Shown: positions 47,571 to 57,539 of the stretch, piece after piece | How positions within the stretch are numbered: the first letter of the stretch is position 1 | How the letters are laid out: each line of letters begins with the position of its first letter | Source of the DNA: Fagopyrum homotropicum | Taxonomy: Eukaryota > Streptophyta > Magnoliopsida > Caryophyllales > Polygonaceae | Length of the DNA: 64,000 bases | Assembly: GCA_033239125.1 (NCBI GenBank) | Contig: BSWB01000002.1 | Span: forward strand, 47,527,001 to 47,591,000 | Direction of reading: 5' to 3' | Program-made: the position numbers and the translations under genes | Notes under the pieces: model-generated | What the model saw: only the letters and a program-made list of their open reading frames with translations | Databases searched by the model: none | Told to the model about the DNA's origin: nothing

Positions 47571-48555
47571 TTCCAGGCGCTTGTCTCCTAGGTTATGGCC
47601 GCCTCCGTTTCTCAACTTCCATGCATCTTCCCATCAGCGACATTGACTACACCTGGTCTGAGACCTCGCCACGTGTTGTTGGCGTGTTGTTTTCTATGCA
47701 TGCCACCGACGGGTCATTGATCGCCGCTATATTTGACTTTCTAATGTGCTCGCTTTAAATGCGTTCACATGACGGTTTCAATGGTCGTATGCTTCTTATT
47801 GGGAACTTACAATCTCCACTCTCCATTGACTCCGACATCTCGGGTAAGCTCTTCAACTTTTTCTTTGTCTTCACTGACCTTTTCTGGTTTAGATTTGACC
47901 ACAGTTGAGGGTAAAATCTAGTTTAGATCTTATGTTTCTCTAATTTCTTAGTTTTGTTGATCTGTTATACCAATCGTTGTTACTATAAGTGTTCATCTCA
48001 TAATGTTAGGATGTCCTTCTTTAAAGGTATCACTTCTACCTTTTCTTATGGATGACAGCGTGTTCTCCCCTCCCTCACTTCTTCTCTTGATTTTTCTGTT
48101 TCCTGCTATTTTATGTGTTTTTGCAGTTGGTTCCTTTCATCTCCTTCAGGTAAGCTTCCGACTTCGTATTTGGTCAGCTAATTGGCTCGAAGTTGTGGTT
48201 TATATGATATGTTTGTTCTATTTTGTTTGTCTTCTAGTTTTATTTGTTCGGATTCCTTTATTCACTGCTGCACAAGAAAAGCTAACCCAAATTATCAAAA
48301 TTTCAAAGTGATTAAAACTGCTACTTCCATTATAGAAACAAAGTAGATTTGATATTTATCGTACAACTATGATTACAACTTAACAAAAAAATAACTAATC
48401 CAATAATACTGACTAATGAGAAAATATCTATGATGAATTCTTGATTATTAGTCGACCCATCTGATATTCATCTATTCATTTTGGATAAATTAAGGTTATT
48501 TAGATAAATATTAAGCATAAATATCAAACAATTGTTCATAAAAGTAGAAGAAAAT
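47571..48555. other. intergenic, moderately CT-rich
   Basis: A frame at 48003-48311 is hydrophobic but shows no domain and has no supporting exons. Nothing else is recognised. Confidence 0.4.
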
Positions 48556-48622
48556 TTCGGGGTGTTACATTATGAAGTCCTAACTCGTAGTGCCCCGAGT
48601 ATGAGATTTGAGTTGTTACATT
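48556..48622. repeat. degraded end of a Tekay-like LTR
   Basis: TCGGGGTGTTACATT followed by GAAGTCCTAACTCGTAG and GTGCCCCGAGT resembles the last 60 bp of the solo LTR ending at 52167, in scrambled order. Only a remnant remains. Confidence 0.4.
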
Positions 48623-48797
48623 CATAGTCTCTTCATCAAATCTTCAAGGATCATTCCTAAAATCTCCATCATGCACCAAAACACCAACAATCCTCCTGAA
48701 AACAAAGACAAAACTAGTAGCAAAGCATAAAACTTGTGTTAAAATATGCTAAACTAATACTAAAAACATGATCTAAAACCTAATAACAACATGCTAT

Positions 48798-49387
48798 CAG
48801 GAGTGGTACAAGAAGTTCGACTCTTTCATGGCAAATCACGACTTCAAGAAGAATTCATATGACCCATGTGTCTTCGTGAAGAGGCACACTAGTGGCTACT
48901 TTCTCATACTTTTACTTTATGTTGAAGACATGTTAATAATAGGTCATGATCCTAACAAGATAGTTGCTCTTAAGAAAGATTTGAGCTAGAGCTTTGCCAT
49001 GAAAGATCTACGATCGGCAAAGCAAATTCTTGGGATGAAGATCACTCGTGATTGATCAAAGAAGATGTTGTGGCTATCCCAAGAAAGATACAACGAAAAG
49101 GTGCTAGAGAGATTCTACTTACACCAAGGTAAGCCGGTAAGCACATCATTTGTTGGACACTTTAAGTTAAGTTCAAAGCAATGCTAAACTAGTGAACAAG
49201 AGAAGCGGGATATGAAGAAGATCCCCTTTGCGTCGGCAATAGACAACCTTATGTATGTCATGCTGTGCACTAGGCCCGACATTGCCTATGTAGTTGGAGT
49301 AGTGAGTCACTTCCTAGCAAATCCGAGAAAGGAACATTGGACTGTAGTGAATTGGATAATCCGATATTATGAGGTACTACTAATAGG
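48798..49387 (+). pseudogene. Ty1/copia pol remnant, RT part
   Basis: Reads EWYKKFDSFMANHDFKKNSY, CVFVKRHTSGYFLILLLYVE, DMLIIGHD, then a stop, SFAMKDLRSAKQILGMKITR, a stop, WLSQERYNEKVLERF and YVMLCTRPDIAYVVGVVSHF. This is the C-terminal half of copia reverse transcriptase. The active-site YVDD is replaced by YVED. Several stops make it inactive. It is continuous with the RNase H part at 52173, the two being split by a solo LTR. Confidence 0.88.
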
Positions 49388-52172
49388 TGTTTTGTAACGC
49401 CCCAAATTTTTGGCGCGTTTGCGATATTTATATTTACGGCTTTCATTGATATTTTAATAGCCTAAATATTTTTATTCGAGTATTTTCACGTCGTAAATTA
49501 TATTTTATGAGTTATATATATAGTCCGTATTGTATTCACGGTAAAGTCGGAATATCTTTCCGATCCGAAAGTCCTGTTCCGATTGTTCCGAACTAATCTA
49601 GTGATTCCCATTTTTCCTTATTATTTTTTTTTTCCCTTTCTTTTTACTTTGTTCTAACCTGATATTTTCCCTTCCCCGATCTTTTGATATTTGCAGCTTG
49701 TCTGACTGTCCCTAGCTCGCCTGTCCTCTAGCTAGCCGCCAGCCTATGTTGCGTGCCTCAACCTCTCCTCACTCCTCATCATCTGTGTGGCTTTTCCCCT
49801 CTCTGGAGCATCTCTGCCTTCACCTCTACTTTGCATCACCACTCTCATCGCCAGAAGCAGTAGCCCTCCGGTCTCCCTCCTCTGTTTCTCGACCACCCTC
49901 GCACCGGAGCAGCCCTGCCTCGCCTGTCGCCGAGAAGAGCAACCGCCATCTTCAACCTTGCGCCTCCCTCACACACTCAGGCTTTTCTGTTTCTCATAAT
50001 CCCGGACCTCGCCTTCAACCTTCCTAAGGCGTGTCCATCTCTCCTGGAAACAGCAAGCTGGTCTCCTCTTTTTATCTTCTGCGGCAACCACCACCAACAG
50101 GGCACCCCGCAAAGGTGACACTGCCCCACCTCCTTTTCCCTCCTTTTCTTGCCTCTCTCGACAAGAATCTCGCCGGAGCCTTTCACCCACACATCTGCAG
50201 CACCTCATTGGAACCCTCTTCGATCCTCGCCGGACGCCTGCCCTATCACCGCCGTGAAGGAGCCAACCGTCGTTGTCTGAGACGCCTTCGCCTCGCTCAT
50301 CGGAGCCACACAGTTTCCTCCTCCCCAACGCCGTCTTCAGTGCAGGGTTTGAGAAGCCTTGCTTCTCTAATTAATTTGGACACCCTCCCTTTTTGGTATA
50401 ATTAAATATTGAACCCATATTTTGTATTTTCAGTTTTGGCCCTATTTTCGGAAATTTGCAGAATTGCCCTTGTTGAGTAAATTACAGATTTGGCCCAAAG
50501 GTTTTGTTTACGGAAAGTGACCCAAGTTTCTAGAGTTGTATTAATTGCCCGGGAATTTTATTTACGGTTTTTAAACTTGGATTTTCTTCGAGTTGTATTC
50601 TTATATTTATTTTTACTATATTTTATGGCATCGTTGGATTAATTTTGGGTTATGGCTCAAAGATTTAATTGCGGTTTATGACCAAGTTTCTAAAATAGTA
50701 TAAATTGTCCGGAAAGTGTTTTTAAGATTTTAGACTCGGATTTCAATTACGGGATTATTCTTATAGCTTATATATATATAATGCCCAAGTTTAGTCTTTA
50801 AAGCTAAACTTGTTTAGTTTTGGTGTTAGATTCGGAAACGACCCCGATAATGGCCTAACGAATCCGCATTCGACATTCGTAGATCGTCTTCCGTCTTCGA
50901 CCTCGTGTGAGTACCTTCTTCCTCGATCTAGTATGTTTAGTAGTAGTATCATGATAGGTTGGACATAGCATAACCTAGTGAGAATACCAAGTAGTGGTTT
51001 GGACCTTAGGTGAGTTTTGAGGATTTATGATTGTTCTAAGGCTTGAGTTGGGTTGTTATCTTGTGAGGATTGTTAAGTATTTGTGCTTTATGGTTGATCT
51101 TGTGAATCTTGTGGCTTGAGGTTTATGGTTACATGGTCTTTGAGATTGTGGAGACTAGGACATGAGTATCCTAGCCTAGCGCTTATGGTCGGGGAGATTA
51201 TTGAGACTATGAGTGTTCTGTCCTAGCATGTGAGTTGTATGACCTTGTTGAGGTCATTTGGGCTAGAAGTCTAAGGACTTCTAGTATGAGAGATAGATGC
51301 TGATGTTGTACCTTGTTTGGTCAGGCTGAGAGTATCTTCCGGCGGGAAGCAGAGTGCGATATATTTTCGGTTGTGACAGGTAAGTCTCCGGACTTACTTA
51401 GCTCGTACTCCTTGTATTAGCATTGATGTGTGTTTGGTGGTGTGTGTTTATTGTTTATTTTTTATAACAACTAAACCGGAATTAGGATTACCGACCTTTA
51501 TATTATTTTGGCCCAAGTGTATGATAACGGGAGGTGACAACTTGTCTAGCTCCGCGAGATAGGAGGTTCTCGGCGACTATCCCGTGATGGTAGACGGTCG
51601 AATGCATCAGTACCATTCCATGCCGGTATGTAGGGACCGAGGCGAGTTTCGGTGACTCTCGTGTCACAACCTAAGTTGAATTAGAACGGGATACTAATAA
51701 ACCGGATTGGTGTGCTTTTAAGTATGTTGCGTGCTTGCAGTGTTTACTTGTGTATATGCCTTTCCCATTAATTTTAATGCTTCGAATATGAGCTAACGGT
51801 TTATTACCGATTGTTGTAGGTTGCCTTTCAGGTTAGGAATGCGGCCGAGAGATCTGGAAGAGTGGCCAGCCGGGGTCCGTACATTTTAGGAAGGGTTTTT
51901 GGATGGAGTTGAGTTGTGTTTTGTGCTTCGATTGTTGTGTATTGTATGCCGTGTATTTGACGTTCGGTTTTTGTTTTGTACCTTGGCTGAAGTCTTTTGT
52001 TGTTTTCCTTCGGGTTTCTTATCATTTGCATTAAAAGGAATTTCGGTTTTGCCTTTATTTGTGCCATGTTGGAAAGGCCCGGTGAAATTGTTGTCAAGTT
52101 AAGGGTCGGGACCCATTGTGAGGTCCCAACCCGTAGCGCCCGAGTCCCGCGGATTCGGGGTGTTACATGTTT
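49388..52172 (+). mobile_element. solo LTR of a Tekay-like chromovirus, with TSD
   Basis: 49393-52167 (2,775 bp) starts TGTAACGCCCCAAATTT and ends TCGGGGTGTTACA. It is flanked by TGTTT at 49388-49392 and 52168-52172. It shares dispersed blocks with the LTRs at 24348 and 32165 in the opposite orientation, such as AGGTAAGTC...GGACTTACTTAGCT near 51380 and a TTACCGACCT...TTTTGGCC block near 51500. It therefore belongs to a related family. No internal region is present. Frames in the CT-rich segment 49746-50405 overlap on both strands and are not supported as genes. Confidence 0.88.
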
Positions 52173-52606
52173 ATGCTTCGAAAAAGAAAAGCTTACACTA
52201 CAAGGATACACAAATGTCGACTGGACCGGCGATAATGATTCCAGGAAATCAACGTCATGATATGTGATTACATTCGTAAGGGGAGTTGTTTCCTGGCAAT
52301 CAAAGTTACAAAAGAGTGTTACCTTGTCCATCACTGAAGTAGAATATATTGCATCTATTGAGGCCTGCAAGGAGATGTTATGGATGAAAAACTTCTTGAT
52401 GGAGATGGGAGTATATCAAAATCGATATATCTTGCAATGTAATAATCAAAACACAATTCACATGGCAAAGAATTCAACTCTTCACTCCCGCTTGAAGCAC
52501 ATCGACATACGACATCACTTGATCTGAGATATTCTTGAAGAAAAGCTTATGCATCTTGAGAAGGTGCACACGGATAAGAACTGGTAAGACATTATGACTA
52601 AGGTAA
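52173..52606 (+). pseudogene. Ty1/copia pol remnant, RNase H part
   Basis: Reads FEKEKLTLQGYTNVDWTGDN, DSRKSTS, a stop, VITFVRGVVSWQSKLQKSVT, EVEYIASIEACKEMLWMKNF and TLHSRLKHIDIRHHLI. This is the copia RNase H with Y(T/S)(D/N)xDW(A/T)GD and the xEAEY-type motif (here TEVEY). It continues the frame of 48798-49387 across the solo LTR and is cut at 52608 by an Athila LTR. Confidence 0.88.
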
Positions 52607-52607
52607 T

Positions 52608-54230
52608 TGATAGCATGAATTATAGTCTATATTTTGGGACTTGTTTAGACGTTTTATCTTTAATAATCTACATGTTTGGACGTATATTATGTGATTATAT
52701 TGTCATTTCATCTACCTTTGCGGAAATCGAGGTCTACACCAAGTTTCGTTGTAATCGTAGGTAAAATGACACGTTTTGCATCAAAATGGAGCTAAAGGAA
52801 CTAAGGAGTCACAGGAGCTACATTCAGGAGCTTAAGGAAGAATTCATGAAGCATGGAAATGGATAAGAGATTTACTTTGGACCAGATTTGAGAGATTTCA
52901 CTTTCAGTTGAGAGTCACCTCGGTCAGCTACAATACCATCTCGACCGAAGTGATTTAGAGGAGCGTCTCGACCGAGGCGAACACCTTGGACGCGGCGAGA
53001 TATATTTTATTCTTGGCTGAGATCTTTTATTTTTGGAAAGAGAGATCTTATATTTTTGGGCTGGATTTTTGGAAGGAAGATCATATATTTTAGGGATTTA
53101 TTTATGAGAGATAGATATATTTTATTAGGAAAATATCTTTTCAAGATATTTTATCTTTGGAGGATAATTTTCCTATATAAAGGGCTGAATTTTCCACAAA
53201 TTGGGCAACCCGCTACCATCATAATAGCTGGGGATTGAGGAAGCTGCAGTTATAGGGATTTTTTGGAAGGTTGAAGGAAGATTGAAGGAAGGAAGTTCAT
53301 AACTTTTATAGCTTTTGTGAAGGGTTTTGTAAGATTATCTTAGATTTCCTTCTTGTTGATTTGTCTTGTTGGATTTGTGATCCAAGGAACGCTGATTTGT
53401 TTGATATTTGATTCAGTTATTGAAGCCTTGTTCTTAAGGTTTTTGTGTTCAAATATTCATTCTCTTCCCATATATTTGATTATTGCTTTCATGATGATGA
53501 GTGACTAATTTTCTTGTGCAATTCTAGGGTGATTTGCTGAAGGTTGTGGGAAAAATAATGATAGAATAATCTTAAATTCCAGTAGAACCCTGAAAGCTCG
53601 AGTCTTTATCCTTAACCTTAGAGTATCTCGTTCAGTCGATGAACATCTCGGCCGGGGTGGAATTTGACTGACCGAGGTGACTTATCTGATCCGAAGCTGA
53701 GAGTTAAGTGTTAGAGTTTGCCAAATCATATTCTTATTACACCTTTCCTGGTTCAATGCAAGCCTAGGATGAGACTTACCCGGTAATTCCTTTGTTTGTT
53801 TACCCAAGATCATAAGTGTAGGTAATAAAGGTTTGTCCTTTATTGGGGTTTGAGTGTGCCTTCATTCCATCTTTGTGAGTTAGCCTGAGACTTACCCGGT
53901 AAAGGTTGATTCTATTCCCTTAGGTGGTGTGTTGGTTTGAGGTTATAGTTCTTTTCCTTAATTCCTTGAGACTTACCCGATAATAGGAGTTACGGTTTGA
54001 GATTAGTGAGTAGTGAGACTTACCCGGTGATCTATTCCACTTTAGAAACACCTTCCATTTGCAAAACCTCAGCTTTGTCCGCTTATCTTGAGATCTTGAG
54101 TTGAAACCACAACTAGATGCTTTAATCCCTAGAACTGCATACTTCCTTTAATTGACTTTTTATCATCTTTGATTTCTTTAATTGCTTTTGTGGTTAGTTG
54201 CAATATTGATTACCTATATTGGTTTTGTTT
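52608..54230 (+). repeat. Athila LTR A, interrupted before its 3' end
   Basis: Starts TGATAGCATGAATTATAGTC, the same start as the LTRs at 54231 and 63933, and is colinear with 54231-55830 at roughly 90% by eye. It stops at ...ATTGGTTTTGTTT, about 170 bp short of the LTR end, where the second Athila begins. Its remainder must lie beyond the right edge of the window. It could be a solo LTR or part of a full element. Confidence 0.85.
53771..54026. repeat. four GAGACTTACCCGGTAA motifs in LTR A
   Basis: Copies at about 53771, 53887, 53968 and 54017, the last with GTGA instead of GTAA. The same four recur at corresponding places in LTR B (about 55383-55640). Confidence 0.8.
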
Positions 54231-55983
54231 TGATAGCATGAATTATAGTCTATATTTTGGGGTTTGTTTGGACGTTTTATCTTTCATAATCTGCATGTTT
54301 TGCATGTGCATTATGTGATTTTACTACCATTTCATCTACCTTTGCGAGGATCAAGGTCTACACCTAGTTTTGTTGTAATTGCAGGTAATTTGGTACGTTT
54401 TGCATAAAAAAGGAGCGAAAGGAGTCATGAGTCATTTAGAGCTACATCCAGGAAGCATAGCCATGGATTAAAGATTTACTTTGGACCAGTTTTGAGAGAT
54501 TTCGCATTCAGTTGTGACTCACCTCGGTTGACCAGAGAATCACCTCGACCGAGGTGATCCAGAGACGCCGACTCGACCGAGGCGAATACCTAGGACGCGG
54601 CGAGAATATTTTATTCTTGGCTGAGATCTTTTAAAATTGGAAAGAGATTTTATATTTTTGGGCTTGGCTCCTGGAAGGAAAGAGATATGCAGAATCATAA
54701 TATTTTACCTATTTTTATGGGAAGAGATCTTTCTAAGATATCTTATCTTTGGAGGGTTATTTTCCTATAAAAAGGGTTGGATTTTCACAAATCCAACATC
54801 TCGCATACGACGTCGCATACCCCGCTGAGATCCGCATACTTCCTGCAGTAGCCGCACTCCAGTTTGGGAGAGATTCGAAGAACCTCGTTGAAGGTTGAAG
54901 GAAGGTTGAAGTCTATAGCTTTTATAGCTTTTTGGAGGGTTTTGTAAGATTGTCTTCAATTCCCTCACTTGTTGTCTTGTCTTGTTGGATTGCTATCCAA
55001 GGAACGCTTTATTGTGATATTTGATTCAGTTATAGAAGTCTTTTTCATTAAATTCTTCTTATTCAAATATTCACCTTCTTCCCATATATTTAATACTTTC
55101 ATAATGATGATGAGTGGCTAATTTCCTTGTGTGATTCTAGGGTGATTGGCTGAAGGTTGTGGGAAAAACAATGATAGAATAATCTTAGATTCCAGTAGGA
55201 TCCTGAAAGTTTGAGTCTTTAACCTTAACCCTAAGCATCTCGTTCAGTCGATGAACATCTCGGCCGGGGTGGAAACTGGCTGACCGAGGTGACTTATCTG
55301 ATCCATAACTGAGAGTTAAGTGTTAGAGTTTGCCAAATCCTATTCTTATTACACCTTTCCTGGTTCAAAGCAAGCTTAGGATGAGACTTACCCGGTAATT
55401 CCTTAGTTTGTGTACCAACGATCATAAGTGTAGGTAATAAAGGTTTATCCTTTATTGGGGTTTGAGTGTGCTTCCATCCCATCTTTGTGAGTTAGCCTGA
55501 GACTTACCCGGTAAAGGTTGATTCTATTCCCTTAGATGGCGTGTTAGTTTGAGGTTATAGTTCTTTATCTTGATTTCTTGAGACTTACCCGGTAATAGGA
55601 GTTACGGTTTAAGATTAGTGTGTAGTGAGACTTACCCGGTGATCTACTCCACTTTAGAAACACCTTCCCCACGCAAAAATCTCAGCTTTGTCCGCTTATC
55701 TATAGATCTTGAGTTGGAACCACAACTAGATGCTTTAATCCCTAGAATTGCATGTTTGCTTTATTGACTTCTTATTCATCTTTGATTGTGTTAATCGCTC
55801 TTGTGGTTAGTATTGACATAAGCACACCGTATTGACTTTGTTTCACCGAGTCCCTGTGATCGACCCTTGAAATTTTCTTGCTTTTACTACGATTGACCCG
55901 TACACTGCGGGTTCGCATCCTTGTTTTAAGCTTAAGTCTAGGGTTATAAATTTAAAGCTTGCACACATCGTTTGGAGCGAACA
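54231..55983 (+). repeat. Athila LTR B (5' LTR)
   Basis: 1,753 bp, TGATAGCATG ... TGGAGCGAACA, ending six bases before the PBS. It contains a perfect CACCTCGACCGAGGTG at 54541-54556, four GAGACTTACCCGGT motifs, and TTTTCCTATAAAAAGGG near 54769 as a likely TATA promoter. Confidence 0.9.
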
Positions 55984-55989
55984 AGTTTT

Positions 55990-56007
55990 TGGCGCCGTTG
56001 CCGGGGA
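55990..56007 (+). other. primer binding site for tRNA-Asp
   Basis: TGGCGCCGTTGCCGGGGA is complementary to the 3' end of plant tRNA-Asp(GUC), the standard primer of Athila/Tat elements. Confidence 0.92.
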
Positions 56008-56108
56008 CTTGGTCTAGACCGAGCCGGTACGGTTTGCTCTTGGGGCGCTTGCCCCGTTTCATCTAACCACTCTACTTGAGTGACTTTTGCAGGTTCTTTC
56101 TTAGGTAT

Positions 56109-57539
56109 ATGCGAAGAACCCGCGCTGGGAAGGAAATCGTCCCTTACGATCCCGAACCAGAAAAGACATACAAGCGACGCTTAAGAGAAGCGAAGATGGC
56201 CCAACAAGACGATCGTGATCTTGCGGCCCAATTGAAAGAGGCGCTAGAGCTGCTACGCCTCAGCAAGGAAGAACTCAGGCAAGAGAAAGAAGAGAATCGC
56301 ACCAAGACTGCAGCAATCGAAGCTGAGATAGCAGTCATACGAGACCAGATTCTACTTCGACTGAGGGAAGATCCTCCTGTTGATCCTCGACCGATGCAGG
56401 ATCCAGTAGTTGACCCGCGACCGAGGCAGATTCCAGTACCTGACGCCCCGGCCGATGTACCTCCACCTCGGATGCCAGTCCGAGATGTTCTTCTCGCAGG
56501 AATCCCACAAACCGTAGGTCAAAGGATGGACCCTAACCAACAGCTGAGGCGTCCAGGAGTGAACCTAGGAGATCCAGCAGATCATGACTACGAACTTCGA
56601 CCGCAAGTTCTAGCCATGATTCGCCAATGCCAATTCGGAGTGCTAGAGAAAGAGTCGCCGCATCAACATCTTCAAAACTACGAGATCTTGATGGAAACCT
56701 TGCGACCCCCCAGAATTGAGAATAACAACTACAAGCTAAGACCTTTTTACTTTTCTTTAAAAGATAGAGCTCTTACTTGGTATCAATCTCTTCCTCCAGG
56801 AAAAATTAGCATATGGGAGGAGATGACTACGGAATTCTTGACCAAATTCTTTCCCCCCTCAAAGACCGCTGAAATGAGAGGGAAGATCAACGCTTTCATT
56901 ATGAAGGACAGGGAGAGCTTGTCCAAATCTTGGGAGCGGTTCAAGGATATCCTCTTGGATTGCCCACATCATGGGATTCCAAAGATCGAGTTGTTGGAGA
57001 TCTACTTCAAAGGGCTGGACGGAAGCACCCAGTTCAATCTCCAACTACTCTCCGCCGGTACCTTCATGGACATGGCGATTGATGAGGCTTGGGACTTCAT
57101 TGAGAAGCAAGCCTTGCACATGGAGAAATATACCCACCAAGGAGTTGAAGGTGGAGTTAAAAGAGTCAACTTTCAAGAGACTCAATCCAACAACAATCAA
57201 CTCACGTCTTTGACGAATGACGTGAAGCAATTGAAGGAGCTCTTGATGGCTCAAACTAAGAAGGAAGAGCAAGGGCAAAGGAACAACAACAACAACGGGT
57301 ACCGTAACAACAACAACGGTCTCCGAAACAACAACTACAATAACAACAATAGAGGATCCAATAGCAACAACTGGAGGGCGAATAACCAAAACTACGGTAA
57401 CAATCATTCAAACTCCAACTCTAATGATTCCTCTAACCCTTTCCTCTCTTCCCCTTCTTCTTCTTCTTCTACTCCATTGAAAAGCCAAGGGCAAGGATCA
57501 AGTTCGTCTCAGCCAGAAAAGAAAGACGCAGTTCTGTAG
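56109..57539 (+). CDS. Athila Gag polyprotein
   Basis: The start is taken at ATG 56109 (MRRTRAGKEIVPYDPEPEK); an upstream in-frame ATG at 56076 is possible. 476 residues. A coiled-coil stretch (KEALELLRLSKEELRQEKEE) is followed by a proline/Asp region, then the retrotransposon gag domain: YKLRPFYFSLKDRALTWYQS, IWEEMTTEFLTKFFPP, ESLSKSWERFKDILLDCPHH and YFKGLDGSTQ. The C-terminus is an Asn-rich tract with NNNNGYRNNNNG-type runs instead of a CCHC zinc knuckle. It would build the virus-like particle. The frame ends in TAG at 57537, and the next frame continues in the same phase directly after it. Confidence 0.92.
   Translation: MRRTRAGKEIVPYDPEPEKTYKRRLREAKMAQQDDRDLAAQLKEALELLRLSKEELRQEKEENRTKTAAIEAEIAVIRDQILLRLREDPPVDPRPMQDPVVDPRPRQIPVPDAPADVPPPRMPVRDVLLAGIPQTVGQRMDPNQQLRRPGVNLGDPADHDYELRPQVLAMIRQCQFGVLEKESPHQHLQNYEILMETLRPPRIENNNYKLRPFYFSLKDRALTWYQSLPPGKISIWEEMTTEFLTKFFPPSKTAEMRGKINAFIMKDRESLSKSWERFKDILLDCPHHGIPKIELLEIYFKGLDGSTQFNLQLLSAGTFMDMAIDEAWDFIEKQALHMEKYTHQGVEGGVKRVNFQETQSNNNQLTSLTNDVKQLKELLMAQTKKEEQGQRNNNNNGYRNNNNGLRNNNYNNNNRGSNSNNWRANNQNYGNNHSNSNSNDSSNPFLSSPSSSSSTPLKSQGQGSSSSQPEKKDAVL

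Noticed and set aside
48003..48311. Hydrophobic 102-residue frame resembling a membrane protein
   Set aside because: Composition is T-rich DNA. There is no family motif, no plausible splice partners, and hydrophobicity is expected by chance.
49746..50405. Ser/Pro-rich frames on both strands
   Set aside because: They overlap in several frames within a solo LTR and reflect C/T-rich composition. No domain or exon structure.
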